Positions 1 to 5,165 of a stretch of 12,125 bases of DNA are shown piece by piece. The translations under genes were made by a program, and so were the position numbers. The first letter of the stretch is position 1. Every line of letters starts with the position of its first letter. The notes beneath the pieces are model-generated. The model did no database searches. It saw only the letters and a program-made list of their open reading frames with translations, and was not told where the DNA came from. This stretch comes from Candidatus Bathyarchaeota archaeon B63 (lineage in GTDB: Archaea > Thermoproteota > Bathyarchaeia > Bathyarchaeales > DTEX01). The stretch lies in contig LUCF01000012.1 in the NCBI GenBank assembly GCA_001593845.1, positions 1,359 through 13,483 of the forward strand, written 5' to 3'.

Positions 1-2
1 GC

Positions 3-161
3 CGGAAATATGAGGATATGATGACGGATCTCGATGCGGAGACGATGATGACAAAGATTTACAGCGAAGCGCTGAGGGCGATAATAAGCAGCGGTGTCTG
101 GGCTAAGGTCTTCGCAAGCATAAGCGAGATAAGTACGCTTCTCTTAAAGAAGAATCAATAA
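3..161 (+). CDS. C-terminal fragment of an unidentified protein (5' end outside window)
   Basis: An open frame enters from the left edge and runs 52 codons to a TAA stop. The visible residues begin RKYEDMMTDLDAE and end TLLLKKNQ. The segment is mixed acidic and hydrophobic and looks helical, with no motif I can assign. There is no in-frame stop before the window edge, so it is most simply the tail of a longer gene, but two in-frame ATGs (codons 6 and 7) mean a very small separate gene cannot be excluded. The stop codon sits in the loop of a short AT-rich inverted repeat (AGAAT/ATTCT, 151-165). A 67-bp gap separates it from the next gene on the same strand. The function is unknown. Confidence 0.45.
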   Translation, partial: RKYEDMMTDLDAETMMTKIYSEALRAIISSGVWAKVFASISEISTLLLKKNQ

Positions 162-228
162 TTCTGAAAAGAGCTATGACGCCTGTGCTGCTCACGGGGG
201 TCATTAGAAAGAGGATGGAATCTGAAGC

Positions 229-492
229 ATGACAGTGCATCTAAAGCCTTATGCATGGCAGAAATCCGACATAAAGCTCGAATGTTCATTCTGCGGTTAT
301 TCGATGGAGATTCAGAAGAGCGAACTGATTCCTGAGACGTTAAAGATCTTCCAAAGCCGTGGGCGGCTCTATCTCAGCTGCCCAAAATGCATAAACGGTT
401 ATCTCAAAATCCTCGTCAAGACAAAAAGGGGAAAGTGGCATCCGAAAGCTAAAACCCTCTATACAGAAGCAATAATGTGGAAGCCGAGATAA
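229..492 (+). CDS. Small zinc-ribbon protein, unknown function
   Basis: This encodes an 87-residue basic protein with two CxxC knuckles: Cys19/Cys22 (CSFC) and Cys51/Cys54 (CPKC), 28 residues apart. The arrangement fits a single treble-clef or zinc-ribbon site binding one zinc. The tail (about residues 55-87) is rich in Lys, Arg and Trp, compatible with nucleic-acid binding, though that is inference. ATG 229 is chosen because an in-frame TGA lies two codons upstream and a purine-rich GAGGATGG stretch precedes it. No transmembrane or signal segment is present. It lies 67 bp after the preceding partial gene and could be co-transcribed with it. I do not recognise the family. Confidence 0.7.
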   Translation: MTVHLKPYAWQKSDIKLECSFCGYSMEIQKSELIPETLKIFQSRGRLYLSCPKCINGYLKILVKTKRGKWHPKAKTLYTEAIMWKPR

Positions 493-545
493 GTCCGGTT
501 ATTTTGCCACAATCCAACCCAAGCTCCCCATTATCCCATCATCTT

Positions 546-566
546 AAAAAGACATTCTAAAAATGT
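546..566 (-). terminator. Hairpin plus T-run downstream of tRNA-Glu
   Basis: On the minus strand the encoded CCA of the tRNA is followed by ACATT, a 5-nt loop, AATGT, then C and TTTTT. Archaeal termination usually needs only a T-run; here a short hairpin precedes it. The position directly after the tRNA 3' end supports a role in terminating that transcript. Confidence 0.55.
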
Positions 567-569
567 TGG

Positions 570-660
570 TGCTCCGGCCGGGATTTGAACCCGGGTCTCC
601 GGCTCTCCTCCATCCACAGCCGAAAGGCCGGAATACTTGGCCGGGCTATACTACCGGAGC
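570..660 (-). tRNA. tRNA-Glu (anticodon UUC) with intron
   Basis: Read on the minus strand from 660, the 7-bp acceptor stem GCTCCGG/CCGGAGC is perfect. The D arm contains AGCCCGGCCAA in its loop, the anticodon stem is CCGGC/GCCGG, and the T arm is CCGGG-TTCAAAT-CCCGG. The mature tRNA is 75 nt to discriminator A at 570. Removing 16 nt leaves anticodon loop CTTTCGA with anticodon UUC, so it charges glutamate. The CCA end is encoded in the genome at 569-567, which many archaeal tRNA genes lack. No convincing TATA box is seen at the expected distance upstream; an imperfect AT-rich repeat lies at 670-689. Confidence 0.95.
605..620 (-). other. 16-nt archaeal tRNA intron at canonical 37/38 position
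   Basis: The intron (5' GCTG...GGAG 3' on the minus strand) lies between G37 and A38. Folding places the splice sites correctly: C32-U35 can pair with intron nucleotides 11-14 (CUUU/GAGG, two G-U pairs), leaving 3-nt bulges C36 G37 | G1 and A15 G16 | A38, each cut after the second base. The inner helix is almost absent (only C2-G10 pairs), so this is a relaxed bulge-helix-loop rather than a full bulge-helix-bulge. The tRNA splicing endonuclease would remove it. Confidence 0.85.
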
Positions 661-723
661 GTCTCTTCTCCTCATTAATGATGATGAGGTCAGAGTGGGT
701 TGCGAGAAGCTCAGGCTTGCCTC

Positions 724-942
724 TTAGGCTTCGCCTGATAGGAACCTCATCTGTGCAAGTCTGTCCATGACCTCTACGATGCTTCTCTCGATCCTGTTCC
801 TCTCCTTCTTGTAGGTCTCCTCGTCAACCTCTCCTCTCTTATGCTTCTCATCCAGGCTCTCCAGCTCGTCCAGAAGCCTGTCCCTCTGAGTCTCCAAGTC
901 CTTTATCCTCGTCGCTATTCCTTCAGCATGGAACATCTTCAT
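724..942 (-). CDS. Small coiled-coil protein, unknown function
   Basis: This encodes a 72-residue, highly charged protein predicted to be almost wholly helical. Residues about 13-67 form a heptad-like pattern (IKDLETQRDRLLDELESLDE, then a break, then the second helix). The middle KRGEVDEETYKKER resembles the turn of SHOCT-like helical hairpins (short helix, G-E-[IV]-[ST/D]-EE-[FY]), so a two-helix hairpin is likely. It has no cysteines and no membrane segment. ATG 942 lies about 26 bp from the centre of the TATA element in the 958-980 palindrome, suggesting a leaderless mRNA; ATG 936 is the alternative. It is divergent from the cyclophilin-like gene and shares that promoter. It ends 63 bp before tRNA-Glu on the same strand. 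Confidence 0.7.
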   Translation of the reverse strand: MKMFHAEGIATRIKDLETQRDRLLDELESLDEKHKRGEVDEETYKKERNRIERSIVEVMDRLAQMRFLSGEA

Positions 943-957
943 CCACGCTTGAATCTA

Positions 958-980
958 CGAAATCTTATATTAAGATTTCG
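958..980. promoter_or_regulatory. Perfect palindromic bidirectional promoter or operator
   Basis: The arms CGAAATCTTA and TAAGATTTCG are exact reverse complements around a TAT centre (23 bp). The core TTATATTA reads as a TATA box on either strand. Its centre (about 969) is about 27 bp from the minus-strand ATG at 942 and about 34 bp from the plus-strand TTG at 1003, fitting archaeal TATA-to-start spacing with leaderless or very short-leader transcripts. It may serve both divergent genes, be the site of a dimeric regulator, or both. Confidence 0.7.
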
Positions 981-1002
981 AGGATAATAGACGGGGCGAC
1001 AG

Positions 1003-1374
1003 TTGAGGTCCATCTCACAGACACCAATAAAGCTGAAGGCCGAGGGGATAGGCGAGGCTGAGGGTGAACTGATACGCTTCTTATCCCCGAGGACCGTGGA
1101 TGCCCTCGTGAGGAGCCTCCCAGTTGAAGGCCGCGCCGCTCTGATGAGTGGAGGCATATACTTCAGCATCCCACTGAGCCTAGGGGCTGAGAAGGCCAGG
1201 CGGAGGGCGGAGAAGGGAACCATCGCCTACTGGCCTATGGGAAGGGCCATCTGCATATTCTATGAGGATGCGGAGCCATACAGCCCGATAAGCAAGATCG
1301 GGAGGGTCAAGGCGGGCCTCGAGATCTTCCGCCGAGTCAAGACCGGGACAAAGATAACGATCGAGAAGACCTAG
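1003..1374 (+). CDS. Cyclophilin-like fold protein (PF04126 / TM1367-type)
   Basis: This 123-residue protein matches the small archaeal/bacterial cyclophilin-like family. It has the opening KLKAEGIGEAEGEL, the helix SPRTVDALVRSLPVEGRA (28-45), the strand GGIYFSIPL (50-58), the diagnostic GTIAYWPMGRAICIFY (72-87) and the ending IGRVKAGLEIFRRVKTGTKITIEK. The fold is the cyclophilin beta barrel, but the prolyl isomerase active-site residues are not recognisable and family function is not settled; it is probably cytoplasmic. TTG 1003 is chosen because an in-frame TAG lies at 988-990 and no ATG or GTG occurs before the conserved domain. A GGGG run at 993-996 may act as a weak ribosome site. It is divergent from the coiled-coil gene, and its TAG stop overlaps the minus-strand frame of the next gene. 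Confidence 0.85.
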   Translation: MRSISQTPIKLKAEGIGEAEGELIRFLSPRTVDALVRSLPVEGRAALMSGGIYFSIPLSLGAEKARRRAEKGTIAYWPMGRAICIFYEDAEPYSPISKIGRVKAGLEIFRRVKTGTKITIEKT

Positions 1375-1872
1375 AGGAAGACGTTCTCCTCCCTCATCCT
1401 GATCCTCCTCCTCCCTAATCCCTTCTGAGGACGCCGTCCTCTCAAGGTCCCTGAGGAACCTGATGATCTTCTCCGCTATGATCGTCTCCCCATCATGCCC
1501 ATAATATGCCTTCCCCTCTATGTAGTTCTTCATCTGCCAGGCCTTCTGGATGAAGAAGCAGGCAGCGTCAACTGGGTTCTCGACGGCGTAAATGTTGGCC
1601 CAGATGGCTGAGTCGCACTCGCGGAGCTGGCTCAGCCCATCTATCTCCTTGATCTCCCGGATGTATGTCCTCAGAAAATCGCGGTATCCAGCCTCATCTA
1701 TCAGTCTCAGAGCCTTCTGAGCCTTCTCAGTGAACTCTGGGCTTCCAGTTACCCGCAGCTCATGCCGATGCCCCATCTCTATGAGTTCCCTAGCCCTCCG
1801 AACCTCATCCAGAGTGTAGACCCTAGCGGGGAATCCGCCTCGGCTTTTAGGATCGTCCCCCTCCATAACCAT
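1180..1872 (-). CDS. Conserved-looking archaeal hypothetical protein, probably with a frameshifted 3' end
   Basis: The frame gives 230 residues. Residues 1-145 look like a compact, mainly helical domain with evolved-looking composition (YTLDEVRRARELIEMGHRHE, then GYRDFLRTYIREI, then DSAIWANIYAVENPVDAACF). An acidic linker follows at 149-163. Residues 167-230 lie entirely antisense to the cyclophilin-like gene and are Arg/Pro/Leu-rich, typical of antisense read-through. A +1 shift within the G/A-rich tract (about 1384-1416) would end the protein ...REENVFL at a TAG at 1371-1373, in the CTAG shared with the convergent gene's stop. I therefore suspect an indel or sequencing error. ATG 1872 follows an in-frame TGA; ATG 1866 is an alternative. 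It lies 110 bp downstream of the next minus-strand gene. The function is unknown. Confidence 0.7.
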   Translation of the reverse strand: MVMEGDDPKSRGGFPARVYTLDEVRRARELIEMGHRHELRVTGSPEFTEKAQKALRLIDEAGYRDFLRTYIREIKEIDGLSQLRECDSAIWANIYAVENPVDAACFFIQKAWQMKNYIEGKAYYGHDGETIIAEKIIRFLRDLERTASSEGIREEEDQDEGGERLPLGLLDRYLCPGLDSAEDLEARLDPPDLAYRAVWLRILIEYADGPSHRPVGDGSLLRPPPGLLSP

Positions 1873-1982
1873 AGCTTTTCATCCTCATGCGGCTGAGGGT
1901 CCTATCCGTCTGACCCCTCCGAGATCTGCCTCATAACCAGACGCGGAGGTTAAATATCCATCTCCAATTTAAGTCTTCCACG

Positions 1983-2564
1983 TCAAGGCTTATGAATGTA
2001 GTATCTCTCCTTAGCCTTCGTCACCCTCTCCAGATGGATCTGGTACGCCTTCTCCCGCCATCTCTCCCGCCAGCTCCTCCACCCAGTCTTCACCAGTCTC
2101 TCCCTAAGCTCAACCTTCTCCGCAACCCACTCAAGAAGCGGGTAGAACCTCCTCTTCTCCCTAAGCCTCTCAGGGGGCACCCCGACCTCTATGCACCAGT
2201 CTATGTAGCCCTTCTCAACCCTCTCCTGGAGCTCCCCTTCTATCCTAGTCGTCTCGACGTGGAAGCCCCTCTGCTTAAGGTATGAACGTATACGTGAAAG
2301 GATATACCCAGAGCAGACCTTGAAGTATGTCTTCTCATCAGGCCTCATGACTGCTACGATCTCCTCAGCTATCCGGACGGCCTCATCCAAGTATGCTTTC
2401 CTCTCGAAGTTCGGAGGCTGAAAAGCCGTGACAGGTATCCTCCTCTCCATGTATCTGCGGTCTGGGAGCTTGAGGGCCCCGACGACGACCCCTAAGATCA
2501 GGTCTCCCCAACCAGCATCATCAATCATTATAACCTTATCATATATGAATCTGCTTAGGCTCAT
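1983..2564 (-). CDS. Hypothetical protein with RNase HII-like N-terminal motif
   Basis: This is a 193-residue basic protein. Residues 12-30 (VIMIDDAGWGDLILGVVVG) follow the pattern of the first hairpin of RNase HII, whose signature is (G)IDEAGRGPVxGPLVV; Asp15 and Asp16 stand where RNase HII has its catalytic Asp-Glu. The later RNase HII landmarks (AKVxRD, the GYP/HxGY region) are not visible. Other striking segments are FQPPNFERKAYLDEA (48-62), VCSGYILSRIRSYLKQRG (83-100) and IEGELQERVEKGY (108-120), followed by a very basic C-terminus (134-193). I infer an RNase H-like fold and possible nucleic-acid role, not a proven activity. ATG 2564 has a good ribosome site (GGTGGAG, 5-nt spacing). It lies downstream of eS25 on the same strand, beyond a terminator-like element. 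Confidence 0.75.
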   Translation of the reverse strand: MSLSRFIYDKVIMIDDAGWGDLILGVVVGALKLPDRRYMERRIPVTAFQPPNFERKAYLDEAVRIAEEIVAVMRPDEKTYFKVCSGYILSRIRSYLKQRGFHVETTRIEGELQERVEKGYIDWCIEVGVPPERLREKRRFYPLLEWVAEKVELRERLVKTGWRSWRERWREKAYQIHLERVTKAKERYYIHKP

Positions 2565-2677
2565 AACGTCTCCACCGAGGCCCAGAAAAGGCCGGATCAG
2601 CCCCCAACGTTATTCCACAACGATCAGATTTAAGGATTATCGCCTAAGAACAATATGAAGCCTTCTCTCGTTAACTG

Positions 2678-2705
2678 AATAAAAAGGGGAGATCCATCGG
2701 GGATC
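2678..2705 (-). terminator. Hairpin plus T-run after eS25 gene
   Basis: On the minus strand, GATCC - 5-nt loop - GGATC is followed by TCCCC and TTTTT. A second T5 run lies just upstream at 2714-2718. Both are 20-60 bp downstream of the eS25 stop, fitting termination of that transcript before the RNase HII-like gene. Confidence 0.5.
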
Positions 2706-2739
2706 GGGGGCATAAAAAGCCGAAGGTTCAGACTGAGAG

Positions 2740-3078
2740 TCACCGCTCCGAGGGCTTATATATCCTCAGGTTTCGGCCGCCGGAGACGTAGGTTATTATC
2801 CCCCGCCTGTGGCACTCCTCTAGGAAGTCCTTCGCTACGCTCAGGACGAGGTTGAAGCGGGATGCAACTGTGTATGGCGTTATAACCTTCATGCTCCGTA
2901 ATTGGCTTATGATCCTCTCGTCCCCCGGGTCTGGTGGGATGATCCTCGCAGCCTTCGACTCAGCCAGCATTGAGGCTCTCCTCTCCTTCTTCGCCTTGCT
3001 GCGCCTCTCCTCCCTCTGCTTGGCCCTCTGAGCCTTCTCCATCTGCGTAAGTGTCCGCCTCTTCTTTCCGCCGCCCAT
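2740..3078 (-). CDS. rps25e: Small-subunit ribosomal protein eS25
   Basis: This 112-residue protein has the eS25 layout. A long Lys/Arg-rich N-terminal tail (MGGGKKRRTLTQMEKAQRAK through about residue 40) is followed by a winged-helix domain of about 65 residues. That domain contains IISQLRSMKVITPYTVASRF, the helix NLVLSVAKDFLEECHRRGII and the closing wing TYVSGGRNLRIYKP. eS25 sits on the head of the 30S subunit; among archaea it is found mainly in TACK lineages, which is one basis for the taxonomic guess. ATG 3078 is preceded by GGTGAG with almost no spacing, and a TATA box lies about 40 bp upstream, so the leader is short. The gene is transcribed divergently from moaE. Confidence 0.92.
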   Translation of the reverse strand: MGGGKKRRTLTQMEKAQRAKQREERRSKAKKERRASMLAESKAARIIPPDPGDERIISQLRSMKVITPYTVASRFNLVLSVAKDFLEECHRRGIITYVSGGRNLRIYKPSER

Positions 3079-3113
3079 CTCACCTACTCACAATCGGAGA
3101 AAGTGAGATTCAT

Positions 3114-3121
3114 CTTTATAG
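3114..3121 (-). promoter_or_regulatory. TATA box for eS25 gene
   Basis: CTATAAAG on the minus strand is centred about 40 bp before ATG 3078, predicting transcription start near 3092 and a leader of about 14 nt. Confidence 0.6.
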
Positions 3122-3167
3122 ATGTTTTGTCTCCAGCTCCCTATTCTCCCCCATCTCTTCCTAAATC

Positions 3168-3177
3168 CTTTAATATG
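3168..3177 (+). promoter_or_regulatory. TATA box for moaE
   Basis: CTTTAATATG on the plus strand predicts a start near 3199. The resulting leader of about 26 nt contains the ribosome site GAGGGGAG (3207-3214), 10 nt before the TTG start. Confidence 0.55.
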
Positions 3178-3224
3178 CTGAGCTAAGAATGGGTCTTAAA
3201 CGTGAAGAGGGGAGCTGAGAAGCC

Positions 3225-3641
3225 TTGAGGGTTAAGGTCTCCCATGATCTTGACAGTCTGGAATCCTTGATCGCCCGGCTTAAGGGAGAGACTGAGGATG
3301 CCGGGGCGATCGTGGCCTTCATCGGGGCTGTTCGGGGAACCAGGGGCGACGAGAAAGTTCTGAGGCTCGAGTATGAGGCTCATGTGGACTTGGCGGTGGA
3401 GTTCATGGAGAAGATAATCGAAGAGGCCAAGGAGAAGCATGGGATAATCGACGCGGTCATCCAGCATAGGCTCGGAGAGGCAGGTGTCGGGGAGGACGTG
3501 ATGTACGTCATAGTCGCCTCTGAACATAGGGCGGAAGCATTCAAGGCAGCCTCAGAGATCATCGAGAGAGTTAAGCATGAGGTTCCGATCTGGAAGAAGG
3601 AGGTCACGGAGGAGGGCTCCTACTGGGTTGAGAATGCATGA
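3225..3641 (+). CDS. moaE: Molybdopterin synthase catalytic subunit MoaE
   Basis: MoaE, with the sulfur-carrier MoaD, converts cyclic pyranopterin monophosphate to molybdopterin in molybdenum/tungsten cofactor synthesis in the cytoplasm. The 138 residues cover the whole family: GAIVAFIGAVRG (27-38), LRLEYEAHVDLA (46-57), VIQHRLGEAGVGE (78-90) and EHRAEAFKAASEIIERVKHE (100-119), then VPIWKKE. His101-Arg102, Lys117 and Lys124 match E. coli MoaE His103-Arg104, Lys119 and Lys126 in spacing, so it should be active. TTG 3225 is chosen because an in-frame TGA lies at 3216-3218 and a strong ribosome site sits 10 nt upstream. No other moa gene is in the window; MoaD must be encoded elsewhere. The gene stands alone with its own promoter. 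Confidence 0.95.
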   Translation: MRVKVSHDLDSLESLIARLKGETEDAGAIVAFIGAVRGTRGDEKVLRLEYEAHVDLAVEFMEKIIEEAKEKHGIIDAVIQHRLGEAGVGEDVMYVIVASEHRAEAFKAASEIIERVKHEVPIWKKEVTEEGSYWVENA

Positions 3642-3676
3642 TCTCCAGCGGCCGTTGACCCGGAATAGCCCCGCTG

Positions 3677-3817
3677 CTAATTCTCCGCATCATCAACCCC
3701 GAACATGTGGCAGAGGATCTCGTAGAGATCATGTCCGCCCTCGATCCACGCTCGGAAGACCAAGACCATGAACATCGCGACGGTCACAGTCAGGTTCAGC
3801 AGATAGATCCAGAGCAT
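3677..3817 (-). CDS. Candidate 46-residue single-span membrane protein
   Basis: A short minus-strand frame fills the space between moaE and the URO-D-like gene. It begins MLWIYLLNLTVTVAMFMVLV, a clear transmembrane helix (about residues 2-21). It continues FRAWIEGGHDLYEILCHMFG and ends VDDAEN. The Arg after the helix suggests a cytosolic C-terminus. The same frame is open 14 codons further upstream without a start codon (SYAQKEGSWRYADF). An ATG at 3855 in another frame begins MPRRKVRGG, and a TATA-like TTACATAG lies about 20 bp beyond it, so the true gene may start at 3855 with an indel before 3817. No family is recognised. The evidence is composition and position only. Confidence 0.4.
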   Translation of the reverse strand: MLWIYLLNLTVTVAMFMVLVFRAWIEGGHDLYEILCHMFGVDDAEN

Positions 3818-3903
3818 AAAGTCCGCATACCTCCACGAACCTTCCTTCTGGGCATAGCTCTATTAACTCGTTCTATGTAAGGTCAAGGCTGGGGACCGGG
3901 CTT

Positions 3904-5040
3904 CTATGATGCGTATTCCTCAGCTATCTCCCGTTTGAGCTGGAGGTAATAGAGGAAGTTCCCGAGTGGAACGTCAGGCGGGACCGTGTGATCGACATGC
4001 GGCACGTACCCGCCCCCGAGCTCCAGCATAGGAGGGATCTTCCGGTAGACCTCCCTCCTGATGGCCCTCTTACCAGCGGCTAGCGCCCTCTTATCTATCC
4101 CCCCATAGAGGGCTATCTCCTCTCCGTATTCCCTCCTTATCTTGAGGGGATCCATCCCCGCGGCTGCCTCAAGCGGCCAGTGGGCATCTATCCCGAGCTC
4201 GATGAAGAGCGGGATGAGGGGCTCCGTGTTCCCGTCGCTGTCGAGCTCTATGACCCTCACGTTATGCCTCCTAAGAAACCTTATGATCTCCTCGTACCTA
4301 GGATAGAAGAACTCCTTGAAGATTCTGGGGGAGATGTGCGGCCCACCTTTATGGGCGAAGTCCTCGTTGAAGATGAAGGCGTCAACCTCAACCTCTGAGA
4401 GGGCCATCTCAGTCGCCTCGATGAAGAAGTCAACCATGAAGTCCAGGATCTCATGTATGAGGCTTGGGTTCCTGAAGAAGGATACGGAGAGGCCGACGGT
4501 ACCCATCATGTTCCTGAGGTTCCAGTATAGGCCGCCGAAGCCGCAGTTCTCCGTCAAGTACAGCGGATAATCCCTCCCTCTCCACCTCTCCTTGAGTTCC
4601 TCCCAGTTCTCCGGGTATCTCCTGGGATCATGGGGGTCGAGACGCCTCTTCATCTCCTCGAAGCTCTCCCGATCCTTCACGAAGAAGTCCAGGTATGTAT
4701 CCATCGAGGCCCTTGTGCCCCTAGCCGTCCCCCGCTTCAACGCCCTTCTGAGCCTCCCCCATTCATCCCTGAAGATCAGGTACTGCTCATTCTCCTTGAT
4801 GGTCTCCTTGAAGCTCGGGATGGGCTTTAGATTGAGGGGGATGAATTCCCTCCTATCGAGCTTGGCGAACCTAGGTTCACCCCTCAACCAGTCTCCAGCC
4901 AACTCCTCCTCTGGGAGGCCCTCCCGAATCCACCTCTCGTATGTCTGTCCCCATATGCCCATCTCCCAGTATGGGTACCTATCAGCGGACTTGAACTTGA
5001 CAGTCGCGAGGAACCTCTCCCGAGCATTCATCCCACCCAT
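3904..5040 (-). CDS. URO-D superfamily protein (uroporphyrinogen decarboxylase-like), not HemE
   Basis: This 378-residue TIM-barrel protein belongs to the broad URO-D/methyltransferase superfamily. The N-terminus NARERFLATVKFKSADRYPY is typical, NEDFAHKGGPHISPRIFKEF (225-244) is the central signature, and GIDAHWPLEAAAGMDPLKIR (283-302), YGGIDKRAL (312-320) and GGGYVPHVDHTVPPDVPLGN (342-361) close the barrel. The HemE N-terminal RQAGR motif is absent. Where MtaA/MtbA-type methyltransferases carry a zinc-binding HxC, this protein has LDSDGN (266-271), so neither heme synthesis nor zinc-dependent methyl transfer is supported. Such proteins often sit beside sugar hydrolases in bacteria. ATG 5031 (MNARERF) is a likely alternative start, with GGAG 9 nt upstream. 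It lies 125 bp downstream of the GH36-like gene. The reaction is unknown. Confidence 0.85.
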   Translation of the reverse strand: MGGMNARERFLATVKFKSADRYPYWEMGIWGQTYERWIREGLPEEELAGDWLRGEPRFAKLDRREFIPLNLKPIPSFKETIKENEQYLIFRDEWGRLRRALKRGTARGTRASMDTYLDFFVKDRESFEEMKRRLDPHDPRRYPENWEELKERWRGRDYPLYLTENCGFGGLYWNLRNMMGTVGLSVSFFRNPSLIHEILDFMVDFFIEATEMALSEVEVDAFIFNEDFAHKGGPHISPRIFKEFFYPRYEEIIRFLRRHNVRVIELDSDGNTEPLIPLFIELGIDAHWPLEAAAGMDPLKIRREYGEEIALYGGIDKRALAAGKRAIRREVYRKIPPMLELGGGYVPHVDHTVPPDVPLGNFLYYLQLKREIAEEYAS

Positions 5041-5072
5041 CTCCGCACGCCGTATGTCCCAGACATTCTCAG

Positions 5073-5080
5073 ATATTAAG
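5073..5080 (-). promoter_or_regulatory. TATA box for the URO-D-like gene
   Basis: CTTAATAT on the minus strand, within CCTTAATATCT, is about 36 bp before ATG 5040 and 45 bp before ATG 5031, giving a short leader. A T5 run at 5095-5099 on the same strand may end the upstream GH36-like transcript, so the two genes could be separately transcribed. Confidence 0.55.
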
Positions 5081-5165
5081 GGGATGGATGGAAGAAAAAC
5101 GTTTTAGCCTCAAGCTGATGATGCTTGGGTTGGGGGCTCAGCCGGGCCGTTCAGGCTTAAACATA

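Noticed and set aside
939..1223. 94-codon minus-strand frame antisense to the cyclophilin-like gene
   Set aside because: It covers the 958-980 promoter and the cyclophilin N-terminus in antisense; Arg/Pro/Ser-rich with no family resemblance.
3577..3771. 64-codon plus-strand frame at the end of moaE
   Set aside because: Arg/Pro/Ser-rich out-of-frame product overlapping moaE and lying antisense to the better membrane-protein candidate.
4592..5107. 171-codon plus-strand frame antisense to the URO-D-like gene
   Set aside because: Antisense to the conserved N-terminal half of a recognised family, with no domain of its own.
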